This document shows positions 48,389 through 58,740 of a stretch of 64,000 nucleotides of DNA, in pieces (positions within the stretch are counted from its first letter, which is position 1; every line of letters begins with the position of its first letter). The stretch lies in NCBI GenBank assembly GCA_945285915.1, contig CALYQL010000006.1, positions 1 to 64,000 of the forward strand, written 5' to 3'. The DNA comes from an uncultured Bartonella sp. GTDB taxonomy: Bacteria > Pseudomonadota > Alphaproteobacteria > Rhizobiales > Rhizobiaceae. The notes under the pieces were generated by a model that ran no database searches, was not told the DNA's origin, and was given only the letters and a program-made list of their open reading frames with translations. The position numbers and the translations under genes were made by a program.

Positions 48389-49095
48389 GATGCTACCCGT
48401 TTGCGAACTTTTGCAGGGCGCTGTAGCTGATGCCAAATCGACATGATGTCAGAAAAATTCTCAACCCTGACATGATCAATTGCATTGACAGAGCAATAAT
48501 CGGCAAGCTTGCCTTTTGCCAAAACAAGATCGGCTCTTCCGCATGCACAAAAATCCGATGTTCCATCACCAATATAGAGCGTAAAGCCCTTTTGTATATT
48601 GTTGAAATGTTTGCATTTGCAGTTTCCTGCTGGGCAGGCGGTGTTTTTGTAAGGAAATTGTAACTGCCAACGATCATCACCCTTATAGATTAAACGATTG
48701 GCAATAACCTTGACATCATCAAGCTTATAACGGTGCAAAATAGATTTTATACTATAATCAAGCCCATCACTTAGAATGGCAACATCCACATTATCTTGGG
48801 CAAGCATATGGATAAAATCGGGAAAAGCAGGGTCAATCTGCATTTCGCCCAAACATTCATTCAATTCCTCTGGTGATGCTTTGATTAAGGCAATCTGCTC
48901 GGCCATGCACTCACGCGCACCGATCTTGCCTGCCAACCATTCCTCTTCAAGGCTTTCCCATTGTGGTGCGGCAAACCGTTCCAGCAGGACGTCTGTCACA
49001 TCATTGTCGGCTATTGTGCCGTCAAAATCGATAAATACTTTTGAAAAAACAGGAGCGCTAAATACCGGAAAGGCATTTTGGGACGTTTTTGTCAT
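48385..49095 (-). CDS. HAD-IB family phosphatase (MtnX/SerB-like)
   Basis: VFIDFDGTIADNDVTDVLLERFA, AILSDGLDYSIKSIL, YIGDGTSDFCACGRADLVLAKGKL. Confidence 0.87.
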   Translation of the reverse strand: MTKTSQNAFPVFSAPVFSKVFIDFDGTIADNDVTDVLLERFAAPQWESLEEEWLAGKIGARECMAEQIALIKASPEELNECLGEMQIDPAFPDFIHMLAQDNVDVAILSDGLDYSIKSILHRYKLDDVKVIANRLIYKGDDRWQLQFPYKNTACPAGNCKCKHFNNIQKGFTLYIGDGTSDFCACGRADLVLAKGKLADYCSVNAIDHVRVENFSDIMSIWHQLQRPAKVRKRVAS

Positions 49096-49231
49096 ATTCG
49101 CTCGGTCTCCGTTGTCAATCTATCAATAGGATAAGAGGTTAGCTTGATACGTAACCGTCTTTTACCTATAAACAGTGAATAGGAATATGCGTTCTTTGTT
49201 GCAATTCTGTAACCAGAAAAGATACATTGTC

Positions 49232-49963
49232 ATGAACAAAAAAATTCTTATCGTGGAAGATGATACGCGTCTCGCCGAGCTGGTATCCAATTATTTATTG
49301 CGGCAGGGATATGATGTAACTGTTCACCCACGCGGAGATACAGCAGAAGCTACAATAAAATCGCTGGAACCCGATCTTGTCATATTGGATGTCATGTTGC
49401 CAGGAAAATCAGGGTTTGATGTTTGTCGCGATGTTCGCCCGTTTTTTAGCGGGGCAATTTTGATTATGACGGCAAGTGAAGACGATATTGATGAAATTAT
49501 CGGCTTGGAGCTTGGCGCTGATGATTATATGTCAAAACCGGTTGAGCCGAGGCGTTTGCTTGCGCATATTCGGGCATTATTGCGCAGAAAAGAAAATGAA
49601 GTGGTTGAGGATAACCGGCCAGATAATCAAAACACGGCATTATCGCGCGCAAAACTGGTTTTTGGCAACCTTGTCATTGATGCTGACAATCGGGCAGTTT
49701 TGATTAATGATAAACCGGTTGATTTTACGACCGCTGAATTTGATTTGCTATGGTTGCTTGCCAGCCATGCAGGTCAGATATTATCACGCGACGATATTTT
49801 GAATGCGTTACGTGGCATTGAATTTGATGGGTTGGATCGTTCGATTGATGCCAGAATTTCACGATTGCGCAGACGTTTGGGAGATGATTTGGAAAATCCG
49901 CGTTTCATCAAAACTGTTCGCGCCAAAGGGTACCTCTTCCTGCAATGGGAAGAACAATCATGA
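49232..49963 (+). CDS. OmpR/RstA-like response regulator
   Basis: MNKKILIVEDDTRLAELVSNYLLRQGYDV, DLVILDVMLPGKSGFDV, winged-helix DRSIDARISRLRRRLGDDLENPRFIKTVRAKGYLF. Confidence 0.92.
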   Translation: MNKKILIVEDDTRLAELVSNYLLRQGYDVTVHPRGDTAEATIKSLEPDLVILDVMLPGKSGFDVCRDVRPFFSGAILIMTASEDDIDEIIGLELGADDYMSKPVEPRRLLAHIRALLRRKENEVVEDNRPDNQNTALSRAKLVFGNLVIDADNRAVLINDKPVDFTTAEFDLLWLLASHAGQILSRDDILNALRGIEFDGLDRSIDARISRLRRRLGDDLENPRFIKTVRAKGYLFLQWEEQS

Positions 49964-51306
49964 ATGATGATTTAGATGGATTGCATAAAAACCGACGTCG
50001 TTGGGCGCTGTTGAGGGCAATCAGTGTTCTTGTTGTCTTGTTCTTCCTGCAAGGGGGCGTTGCATATGGCACTTTGCAGCTTTTTTTATCATTGCCAGCA
50101 ACATGGACAGGGATTGTTGATGATGCCGATATTGAACGGGATGCGCATCAAGGCACCGTCTATATGATAGACAAAGCAATAGAGAATGAACCAACAAAAA
50201 CAGTGCAACAAGTACTGGCCGAATTGCAACCCTATTTCCATTTCCGGTTAAGCTATGTTGAAAATGCAAACCATTTTTCTGACGATGTTAAGGAGCAGTT
50301 AAAGTCCTATACGTTGGCATATGACGATGAAGATGATCGCATCTATGGCAAGCTTAGCAAGGGTGGATATTTGAAACTCGGGCCATTGGTTTCTACCGAT
50401 ATTAATGATGCCAATGCCAGTGCAATTTTCGTATTGTTGGCGTTGTTGACGATTGTTAATGCTGTATTGTTCTTTGCAATTCTTTATTTTGCATTTTCAA
50501 CTTTGTGGCGCGAAGCACGTTCTATTCGATTGATTGCCAACCAGTTAGGTGAAGGTAATCTGGAAGCACGGGTTCCCAGAATTCATAGTGAGCCACTGAA
50601 AATGATTGGCCACGTTATTAATGACATGGCAACGCGGCTTGAGCTTCTTGTTGGTCATAGCCGCACAATGATGCACGCTATGGCTCATGAATTTCGCACA
50701 CCATTGGCGCGATTACGGTTTGAACTGAGTATGCTGGAAGACTCCGATCCGGCAGAAAAATCCAAATTATATGACGGTATAGAAAAGGATATTCAGGAAC
50801 TCGAACAGCTGATAAAAATTTCGCTCGACTATTTCCGTATGAACAATAAAAATATGCCAACAAAGCTACAATCTGTTCATATCAAACGTTGGGCGGAAAA
50901 TATTATTGATAATCTGACATTGTTAAAACCTGCCGGTTTTGAAGTAAGTTATGATATTGCCAATGTTGATAGTGTAATAGACCCTGAATTGGCGGCTATG
51001 GCTTTTCGCAATATTATTCTTAACGCATTTAAATATGCGCATTCAAAAGTCTATATTCATATTTATAAACAAGACGATAATCTGATTTTTGAGTTTGATG
51101 ATGATGGACCGGGCGTTCAAGAAAAATCCCGGGAAGAAATCTTCTCACCATTTTTCCGATTGGATAATGAAAAATCTGGCTCAAATGATGGTTATGGTGT
51201 GGGACTAGCCTTTGTTCGTGCTATTGCGGAGTTACACCATGGTTCGGCATTTGTATTATCAAGCCCACTGGGTGGAGCCCGTTTTGTTATTAAATTTGGC
51301 ATTTAA
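49960..51306 (+). CDS. Sensor histidine kinase (RstB-like organisation)
   Basis: Two TM segments, HAMP-like region, AHEFRTPLARLRFELSML H-box, FRNIILNAFKYA N-box, FEFDDDGPGV, GYGVGLAFVRAIAELH; overlaps the regulator by 4 bp. Confidence 0.92.
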   Translation: MNDDLDGLHKNRRRWALLRAISVLVVLFFLQGGVAYGTLQLFLSLPATWTGIVDDADIERDAHQGTVYMIDKAIENEPTKTVQQVLAELQPYFHFRLSYVENANHFSDDVKEQLKSYTLAYDDEDDRIYGKLSKGGYLKLGPLVSTDINDANASAIFVLLALLTIVNAVLFFAILYFAFSTLWREARSIRLIANQLGEGNLEARVPRIHSEPLKMIGHVINDMATRLELLVGHSRTMMHAMAHEFRTPLARLRFELSMLEDSDPAEKSKLYDGIEKDIQELEQLIKISLDYFRMNNKNMPTKLQSVHIKRWAENIIDNLTLLKPAGFEVSYDIANVDSVIDPELAAMAFRNIILNAFKYAHSKVYIHIYKQDDNLIFEFDDDGPGVQEKSREEIFSPFFRLDNEKSGSNDGYGVGLAFVRAIAELHHGSAFVLSSPLGGARFVIKFGI

Positions 51307-51328
51307 TGATAAGAACAGCAAAGCTATT

Positions 51329-52204
51329 TTATAAATAGGGGCGTAAACGATCAATCAGTTTACTGTTCAATACATGCTGTTCTTGTTGCCATGCCACTAA
51401 AGATGCTTCGGGGATAGTCGTCTGTCCATCCAATTTGCTCATAAGGCGTTTCCAGAAGTTTTTATATGTATAATTGGAAACTTCGCCCGTAACATCACAA
51501 CCAATAATCTTTTTTCCAAGATTGGTTATAAGATCGGTCAAATGGCGAACTTCCATGTTGCCTTGATCCCAGTTTGTATGAATGAATTTGGGTGATAAGG
51601 CATCTTTGTCGATGGAAAGATAAACGGGATAATTTCCTTTATAAACGCTGCTTATGAAAGCAGACATCATATCATCAACATTTGCAAATGATCTAAATGC
51701 GGCTTTCAATCCCAAAAAATGAGCCCATTGTACGTTCACATGCGTTGACCAATATGTCAGCTTATTCGATATGAGTGGTTTTAGTCGGTTTTCAACCGCA
51801 TGTTTGATGCTGATATCGCTTGATGTGATACCGACAACATGGACATGATCGACAAATGGTAAAGAGGCTGCATGGCTAATCCATGATCCACAATGAATGC
51901 CAAATGGATAACGCATATTGTCAGGGTGATTATCGATAACAATAACAGTCAGATTTTGGTTTTTTGTTATATTGTGTTTGTGCTTAATCAACAGGTGGCT
52001 AACATGGTGATAGTCACCACTGCCGAGAAATACGGGGCCGTAACTTTCCGGTAATTGGTCTTGCAACAAGGTTTCAAGGTTGTGAAAATCCCGCCATTTG
52101 GTGGAAAACCGTATAGAATCCTGCCAACTTGCGAGATCAAGCGTGAGCGATTTGTCAAAGCTGCCGACACTGTTATCAAAATTCAGAATAACTGGTCTTG
52201 TCAT
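51329..52204 (-). CDS. Arginase/ureohydrolase-fold protein, divergent
   Basis: GSGDYHH, VIVIDNHPDNM (DxHxD) and SIDKDALSP (SxDxD) metal-site motifs. Confidence 0.75.
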   Translation of the reverse strand: MTRPVILNFDNSVGSFDKSLTLDLASWQDSIRFSTKWRDFHNLETLLQDQLPESYGPVFLGSGDYHHVSHLLIKHKHNITKNQNLTVIVIDNHPDNMRYPFGIHCGSWISHAASLPFVDHVHVVGITSSDISIKHAVENRLKPLISNKLTYWSTHVNVQWAHFLGLKAAFRSFANVDDMMSAFISSVYKGNYPVYLSIDKDALSPKFIHTNWDQGNMEVRHLTDLITNLGKKIIGCDVTGEVSNYTYKNFWKRLMSKLDGQTTIPEASLVAWQQEQHVLNSKLIDRLRPYL

Positions 52205-53304
52205 TGATTTTCGCCTCCTTGAAGTTGCAGATGAGCATCACTTTCAAAATGATGCTGAAAACGTTTCAATATCCACCTTAGAACAGGGTTTTTAATGAAG
52301 ACTGCATGGCGCGTATAAACAAATTTTGCACCAAGATAGGCCTTTATTTTTGGATCTGTCCAACCAGCAATATAATATTTAAGTCCGTTTTTACGGGCAT
52401 ATTCCAGATTATAGAACCAACTAATAAAGTATAGGTTATTGTTTGTTGCATCGGGGTAATTTAGCCCGATATACTTATCAACCAACATATCATTGACAAT
52501 GAAGCAAATATTATACCCGATAATGGACCCACTTTTATCGCGATAAAGCATTACGCGTAAATTTTTATCATCTGTCTGCAAGAGATCGCGGAAGAAATCT
52601 TTGCTTAACTGGTCGAACTTTATTTCACTCTGATTAAAAACCTGAATGTAAAGCTTATAAAAATATTCAAGTGTATCTTCATCATGAAAGAGTGAATCAC
52701 CGCTTTCCAGTACTTCTATAGCTAGATTATCCAGTGAGCGTAATTTACGGCGGAAATCTTTGCGACGATTTTTTGAAAAATTTGCAAGATAATCGTCAAT
52801 CGACGTATGTGTGATAGGGACATAGGCCAAGGCTTGCCCTTCAACAGTTATAAAACCATTTTTCTGTAAAGCATCGAGAAATTCGGCTGTTTTTTGTGTG
52901 TCGCTATCTGGTAGCAGCGGCGAATGTTGTGGAAGATCCTTTACGATAACCAGCGAATAACCTTCTTTGGATTTTTCTTTGAGATATTGCGCTGTATCTT
53001 GCCCATCAAGTGCATTGGGCAGAGGGGTGAACTCTGACACGGTTGTGCCAACAAATAATGTTTTAAAACTTAAAAACCGTGACCAGATCCGGTAAAACGG
53101 TAATGAAGTCAGGCGTTTCCTATCTTCATCATCCATTGTCGTCATCAAGTCGAAATTGGCAGCAAAAGTTGGCAAACCATTGGGCGACAGCAAAGCTTCA
53201 AATCCAATAGGGGGATTTTGTAAAAAATCAGCATAGAGGAAGTCGGGTTCCAATTTATTGACCCAAGTACCAACTACTGTCGAGATTTTTTCTTGCAAAG
53301 CCAT
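52201..53304 (-). CDS. FemAB/GNAT-like acyl- or aminoacyl-transferase
   Basis: ANFSKNRRKDFRRKLRSL, GSIIGYNICFIVNDMLVDKYIGLNYPDATNNNLYFISWFYNLEYARKNGLKYYIAGWTDPKIKAYLGA; ATGA overlap with the arginase-like gene. Confidence 0.65.
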   Translation of the reverse strand: MALQEKISTVVGTWVNKLEPDFLYADFLQNPPIGFEALLSPNGLPTFAANFDLMTTMDDEDRKRLTSLPFYRIWSRFLSFKTLFVGTTVSEFTPLPNALDGQDTAQYLKEKSKEGYSLVIVKDLPQHSPLLPDSDTQKTAEFLDALQKNGFITVEGQALAYVPITHTSIDDYLANFSKNRRKDFRRKLRSLDNLAIEVLESGDSLFHDEDTLEYFYKLYIQVFNQSEIKFDQLSKDFFRDLLQTDDKNLRVMLYRDKSGSIIGYNICFIVNDMLVDKYIGLNYPDATNNNLYFISWFYNLEYARKNGLKYYIAGWTDPKIKAYLGAKFVYTRHAVFIKNPVLRWILKRFQHHFESDAHLQLQGGENQ

Positions 53305-53442
53305 TGTCTACCAATTTTCAAATTAGGATAAATCATGCGGCCAATATGTTTTGCATATCCGCATATACAGAGGAAATTGACAGTCTTTATAGGGCTTTAA
53401 ACAGCTTTAGCATCATATGTTAAAGCCATATCAATCAATTTC

Positions 53443-53468
53443 GCCGAGTGGGTTTGCACCCACCCGGC
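53443..53468 (-). terminator. Putative terminator/attenuator hairpin between the class III aminotransferase and the GNAT-like gene
   Basis: gccgagtggg-tttgca-cccacccggc with one mismatch. The T-run is weak on the minus strand. Confidence 0.45.
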
Positions 53469-53475
53469 TTTATAT

Positions 53476-54888
53476 TTATTGTTCTTTTTTTGCACGCGTT
53501 AACAATTGATCCAACAAGGAAATTGCTTGGTCAATTTCTTCTGTTGAAATGTGCAATGATGGTGCCAAAGTAATAACGTTCTTGTAATAACCGCCAACGT
53601 CAAGCACCAGACCAGTCTTTTTACCATTCCAATCCAGATCACCAGAAAGGCCGATATCCACCATGCGGTCGAGCAGGGCTTTATTCGGGGTAAATCCGTC
53701 TTCAGTACAGATTTCTGCACGGAGTGCCAAACCAAGACCATCGACATCACCAATTTCTGGGTGACGTTTCTGGAGATCCTGCAACCCTTCAAGGAAGTGT
53801 TTGCCTTTGGCCATAACCATTGCTTCATAATCTGTTTCAGCAAACATACGGAACACTTCCATACCAAGTGCGGTACCGAGTGGGTTTGATGCAAATGTTG
53901 AATGTGTTGATCCTGGAGGAAAAATCTTTGGATTAATCAACTCTTCGCGCGCCCAAAGACCACCTAATGGATTAAGTCCATTGGTGAGGGATTTAGCAAA
54001 AACAAGAACGTCTGGTGTGACGCCAAAATGTTCTATCGACCACAATTTACCTGTGCGATAGAAACCCATTTGAATTTCATCAACAACAAGAAGAATACCG
54101 TGTTCATCAAGAACCTTCTTGATACCTTTAAAGAAGTTTAATGGAGGAATAACATAACCACCTGTACCTTGCAGCGGTTCAATATAAAATGCTGCATATT
54201 CGGTTTCATTGGCTCTTGGATCCCAAACACCATTATATTCTGTCTCAAAGAGACGAGCGAATTCATTGACGCAATGCTCACCATATTCTTCAACTGTCAT
54301 ACCTTTCGGGCGACGGAAAGGATATGGGAAAGGCATAAACATGGCTCTTTCACCAAAATGCCCATAGCGGCGGCGATAACGGTAGCTTGATGTAATGGAA
54401 GAAGCACCCAGTGTTCTACCATGATAGCCACCTTCAAAAGCAAACATAAGGCTTTTGCCAGCTTTGGCATTACGAACAACTTTTAACGAGTCTTCGATAC
54501 ATTGTGAGCCACCAACGTTAAAATGGATACGCCCATCAAGACCGAATTTCTTTTTCATGTCTTCGGCAATGGTTTTTGCCAATTCAATTTTTGTCGGGTG
54601 CAAATACTGGCTGGCAACCTGAGGTAATGTATCAATCTGTTGCTTTAATACATTATCAAGACGCGGATTGGCATAACCGAAGTTAACCGCAGAATACCAC
54701 ATTTGAAGATCAAGGTAAGGTGTGCCTTCCAGATCATACATATAGGATCCTTCGCAACCGGCGAAAACTTTCGGTGGGTTTACATAATGAACCGTGTCAC
54801 CGAATGAGCAATATTTTGCTTCATCTGTGAGCAGTTGCGCTTCAAACGCTTCGGCATCATTTTTTGTCATTTTTTCTGGTTTAGCCAT
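53476..54888 (-). CDS. Class III pyridoxal-phosphate aminotransferase
   Basis: GSYMYDLEGTPYLDLQMWYSAVNFGYANPRL, GGYHGRTLGASSITSSYRYR, LLVVDEIQMGFYRTGKLWSIEHFGVTPDVLVFAKSLTNGLNPLGGL. Confidence 0.9.
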   Translation of the reverse strand: MAKPEKMTKNDAEAFEAQLLTDEAKYCSFGDTVHYVNPPKVFAGCEGSYMYDLEGTPYLDLQMWYSAVNFGYANPRLDNVLKQQIDTLPQVASQYLHPTKIELAKTIAEDMKKKFGLDGRIHFNVGGSQCIEDSLKVVRNAKAGKSLMFAFEGGYHGRTLGASSITSSYRYRRRYGHFGERAMFMPFPYPFRRPKGMTVEEYGEHCVNEFARLFETEYNGVWDPRANETEYAAFYIEPLQGTGGYVIPPLNFFKGIKKVLDEHGILLVVDEIQMGFYRTGKLWSIEHFGVTPDVLVFAKSLTNGLNPLGGLWAREELINPKIFPPGSTHSTFASNPLGTALGMEVFRMFAETDYEAMVMAKGKHFLEGLQDLQKRHPEIGDVDGLGLALRAEICTEDGFTPNKALLDRMVDIGLSGDLDWNGKKTGLVLDVGGYYKNVITLAPSLHISTEEIDQAISLLDQLLTRAKKEQ

Positions 54889-55382
54889 ATTTGCTCTCCA
54901 AAATTGTCGATGGTACACATTTAAGAGCGATCAAAATATAGGGCTGTTGTTTTTATGTTTCGCTTTAGTAACAAAAAGTACGACGACATTTGAATTTCAT
55001 GTCGGGTGAAAACTACAAAATGATTTGTCACCCAAAGCCCAGACAATATGGTGTTTTTTAAGGGGGTGATGCTATTTCATATCGGGCTTCTTTTTGTCAT
55101 CGCAACAATGTCTGTAACAGAATGATTGTAACAAAAGTATCGGCAAATTGGTTATCTGCTGCAATCAAATATCTATAGAGGAATTGATTGCTTGTATTTT
55201 CAGACAAGTTGTATTTTTAGACAAATTGCTTGAGGTTATTAGGCTGAGTTTTGCACATCTTGTTGCAACTCAAAGGTTTTGTTGCAATTACAGGACAAAC
55301 ATAAGGCAACCATAGGGTGATTAAGTGATATTTCACCCCATAGTGTATATTTTATATATTGGGCACCGCCAAATTAGGCAAA

Positions 55383-57038
55383 TTACATATTGGGATAAAC
55401 AGGACCTTCGCCGCCTTGTGGGCATGTCCAAATGATATTCTGATTAGGATCCTTAATATCACAGGTTTTACAATGGACGCAGTTTTGCGCATTAATGACA
55501 TATGTCTCGCGTCCATCTTGTTCTACCCACTCATAAACACCAGCAGGACAATAGCGGGTTGAGGGACCAGAAAAAACATCAAGTTCTGATTTTTCCTGCA
55601 CATCCATGGAAATGACTTTCAAATGTGAAGGCTGGTCTTCCTCATGATTGGTATTGGAAAGAAAGACGCTTGAAAGTTTATCGAAGCTGATAACGCCATC
55701 CGGTTTTGGATAATCAATGGGTTTATGTTTTTGCGCGGGTTCCAGACAAGCATAATCAGGCATGCCGTGTTTCAATGTACCAAAGAAAGAGAAATGCAAC
55801 AGACTTTGGCACCACATATCAAAGCCACCGAGTTTGACACCAAGGTTCGTGCCATATTTGCTTAATAGTGGTTTTACATTGCGTACAGGATAAAGGTCTT
55901 TGCCAATTGCACTTTGTCGCCAAGTCTCTTCAATTTCGGTAATTTCATCATGGCTACGGTCATTGGAAATAGCTTTGGCGACTGCATTTGCGGCATAAAT
56001 ACCGGAAAGAACAGCATTATGTGAGCCTTTGATACGTGGCACATTCATGAAACCAGCCGAACAGCCAATAAGCGCACCACCTGGAAACGTCAATTTGGGA
56101 ACAGATTGCCAACCACCTTCTGTAAGGGCACGCGCACCATAGGAAATACGTTTGCCACCTTCAAACAATGGTTTGATTGACGGATGTGTTTTGAAACGTT
56201 GAAACTCTTCAAAAGGTGATAAATACGGATTTTTATAATTGAGATGAACAATGAAGCCGACAGCAACCTGATTGTTTTCCAAGTGATAGATGAAGGAACC
56301 GCCACCGGTTTGGTTATCCAACGGCCAACCAAGTGTATGTTGCACCAATCCAGCCTGATGTTTTGCTGGGTCAACTTCCCACAATTCTTTGATGCCGATA
56401 CCAAATTTTTGTGGGCAACGATCCTTATCAAGTTCAAATTTCTTAATAAGCCCTTTGGCAAGTGAACCACGCGCCCCTTCCGCAATAAGAACGTATTTGC
56501 CCAATAATTCCATACCGCGCATGAAATTGGCACCACAACTGCCATCTTTGGTAATGCCCATATCACCCGTTGCAACACCGATTACAGCGCCTGCCTCATT
56601 ATACAGAACTTCTGTAGCGGCAAATCCTGGATAGATTTCAACACCAAGTTCTTCTGCTTTTGCGGCTAACCAGCGGCAGACATTGCCCAGTGATACAATA
56701 TAATTGCCATGATTAGACAAAAAGCTGGGCATCAAAGCATTTGGAAAGCGCTTTGCCGATTTTTCGTTCAAGAACAATATATCGTCTTTTTTAACTTGTG
56801 TTTTGAAGGGGTGATTTTCGTCAGTTTTCCAATCTGGTAATAAAGTATCAATGCCAATTGTATCAACAACTGCACCCGATAAAATATGAGCGCCCACCTC
56901 TATGCCTTTTTCAAGAACAACGATGGATATATCAGGGTTAATCTGTTTTAACCGAATGGCAGCGGAAAGCCCAGAAGGTCCCGCACCAACAATAACCACA
57001 TCAAATTCCATACTTTCGCGGGCAGGCATTTCACTCAT
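55383..57038 (-). CDS. Electron transfer flavoprotein-ubiquinone oxidoreductase
   Basis: FDVVIVGAGPSGLSAAIRLKQINPDISIVVLEKGIEVGAHILSGAVVD; C-terminal 4Fe-4S NAQNCVHCKTCDIKDPNQNIIWTCPQGGEGPVYPNM. Confidence 0.95.
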   Translation of the reverse strand: MSEMPARESMEFDVVIVGAGPSGLSAAIRLKQINPDISIVVLEKGIEVGAHILSGAVVDTIGIDTLLPDWKTDENHPFKTQVKKDDILFLNEKSAKRFPNALMPSFLSNHGNYIVSLGNVCRWLAAKAEELGVEIYPGFAATEVLYNEAGAVIGVATGDMGITKDGSCGANFMRGMELLGKYVLIAEGARGSLAKGLIKKFELDKDRCPQKFGIGIKELWEVDPAKHQAGLVQHTLGWPLDNQTGGGSFIYHLENNQVAVGFIVHLNYKNPYLSPFEEFQRFKTHPSIKPLFEGGKRISYGARALTEGGWQSVPKLTFPGGALIGCSAGFMNVPRIKGSHNAVLSGIYAANAVAKAISNDRSHDEITEIEETWRQSAIGKDLYPVRNVKPLLSKYGTNLGVKLGGFDMWCQSLLHFSFFGTLKHGMPDYACLEPAQKHKPIDYPKPDGVISFDKLSSVFLSNTNHEEDQPSHLKVISMDVQEKSELDVFSGPSTRYCPAGVYEWVEQDGRETYVINAQNCVHCKTCDIKDPNQNIIWTCPQGGEGPVYPNM

Positions 57039-57039
57039 A

Positions 57040-57969
57040 TTATAGAGCCTTTTCCAGTTCAGGAATAACGTCAAAAAGATCCGCTACAAGCGCATAATCT
57101 GCAATATGCATAATAGGCGCATCTTCGTCTTTATTAATGGCAACGATTATCTTGGAATCCTTCATTCCAGCCAAATGCTGAATAGCACCGGAAATAGCCA
57201 CTGCAATATAAAGCTCTGGTGCAACAACTTTGCCTGTCTGCCCAACCTGCCAATCATTGGGTGCATAGCCAGCTTCTACAGCGGCGCGACTTGCACCAAT
57301 GGCAGCGCCAAGTTTATCCGCAAGGGGTAAAAGTAGGGCATTGAAGTTTTCTTCCGATCCAAGGCCGCGGCCACCAGAAACAACTATTTTAGCCGCCGTT
57401 AAGTCTGGTCTTTCTGTTGTTTCCACCGTTTCATCAACATAGTGTGACAAATGAGGATCAGCGGCTGCATCTATTTGTTCAATTTTTGCATTTCCATCGC
57501 TAGCCGCTGCTTTAAGCGACGCCGTACGCACGGTGATTACTTTTTTCGGATCAGCGGTTTGAACAGTTTCAATAGCGTTTCCAGCATAGATAGGACGCTT
57601 GAATGTATTGTCAGAAACAATTTCTATAACGTCTGAAATCTGCATAACATCAAGAAGGGCTGCAACCCGTGGCATTATGTTTTTTCCATTTGCTGTTGCT
57701 GCTGCCATAATCACATCATATTCGGCACTGTATTGATGAAGTGTTGCGGCAACTGGTTCTGCCAATTGATGCTCAAGATAATCCGCTTCAGCCAATAAGA
57801 CTTTGCGCACATTATGCAATTTGGCGGCTTCTTCGGCAACTGCCATGGCATTTTTACCGCAAACAAGAATGTCTACATCACCGCCAATTTGATGGGCAGC
57901 AGCAAGAGCTTTGGCGGTCTGGTCCGATAGGGCTTTGTTGTTATGTTCGGCCAATAAAAGAATGGTCAT
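57040..57969 (-). CDS. etfA: Electron transfer flavoprotein alpha subunit
   Basis: AKIVVSGGRGLGSEENFNALLLPLADKLGAAIGASRAAVEAGYAPNDWQVGQTGKVVAPELYIAVAISGAIQHLAGM. Confidence 0.95.
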   Translation of the reverse strand: MTILLLAEHNNKALSDQTAKALAAAHQIGGDVDILVCGKNAMAVAEEAAKLHNVRKVLLAEADYLEHQLAEPVAATLHQYSAEYDVIMAAATANGKNIMPRVAALLDVMQISDVIEIVSDNTFKRPIYAGNAIETVQTADPKKVITVRTASLKAAASDGNAKIEQIDAAADPHLSHYVDETVETTERPDLTAAKIVVSGGRGLGSEENFNALLLPLADKLGAAIGASRAAVEAGYAPNDWQVGQTGKVVAPELYIAVAISGAIQHLAGMKDSKIIVAINKDEDAPIMHIADYALVADLFDVIPELEKAL

Positions 57970-57990
57970 CGAAAAATCCTTCCCTTACGC

Positions 57991-58740
57991 TCAGAGTACA
58001 CCGGCATCTTGTTTCAGTTTTGTGACAAGTTCGGTGACGCTGCCAACTTTTATACCAGCTTTACGCGCTGCTGGTTCTTCAACTTTGAGTACGGTCAAAC
58101 GCGGCTTGTTTATAATGCCATAATCTTCCAAGGTTTTTTGTTCTATAGGCTTTTTACGCGCTTTCATAATATTAGCCAGTGATGCATAACGTGGCTCATT
58201 CAAACGCAGATCAACGGTCATAACAGCCGGCAATTTGACAGTAATGGTCTGTAACCCTTGGTCAACTTCACGTGTTATGTGCGCTTCATTGTCCTTGATT
58301 TCGAGTTTAGAAGCAAAAGTTGCTTGCCCCCAGTTCAACAAGGCTGCCAGCATCTGACCAGTCTGGTTGCAATCATCATCAATTGCCTGTTTGCCAAGAA
58401 AGACCATATCTGGTTTTTCGCTATCAACGACAGCTTTTAGAGCCTTTGCAACCGTTAGTGGTTCAACGGCATTATCTTCCTTGATTAAAATTGCACGATC
58501 AGCCCCCATTGCCAAAGCGGTGCGCAATGTGTCCTGCGCTGCTTGTGGGCCAACACTGACAGCAACAACCTCACTAACCGTACCTTTTTCTTTTTCTCTG
58601 ATAGCCTGTTCGAGCGCAATCTCATCAAATGGGTTCATTGACATTTTGACATTGGCAACTTCCACGCCTGTGCCATCACTCTTGACGCGTGCCTTGATGT
58701 TGTAGTCAATCACACGTTTTACAGCTACCAATAATTTCAT
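57991..58740 (-). CDS. etfB: Electron transfer flavoprotein beta subunit
   Basis: [53 protein letters not shown]. Confidence 0.95.
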   Translation of the reverse strand: MKLLVAVKRVIDYNIKARVKSDGTGVEVANVKMSMNPFDEIALEQAIREKEKGTVSEVVAVSVGPQAAQDTLRTALAMGADRAILIKEDNAVEPLTVAKALKAVVDSEKPDMVFLGKQAIDDDCNQTGQMLAALLNWGQATFASKLEIKDNEAHITREVDQGLQTITVKLPAVMTVDLRLNEPRYASLANIMKARKKPIEQKTLEDYGIINKPRLTVLKVEEPAARKAGIKVGSVTELVTKLKQDAGVL

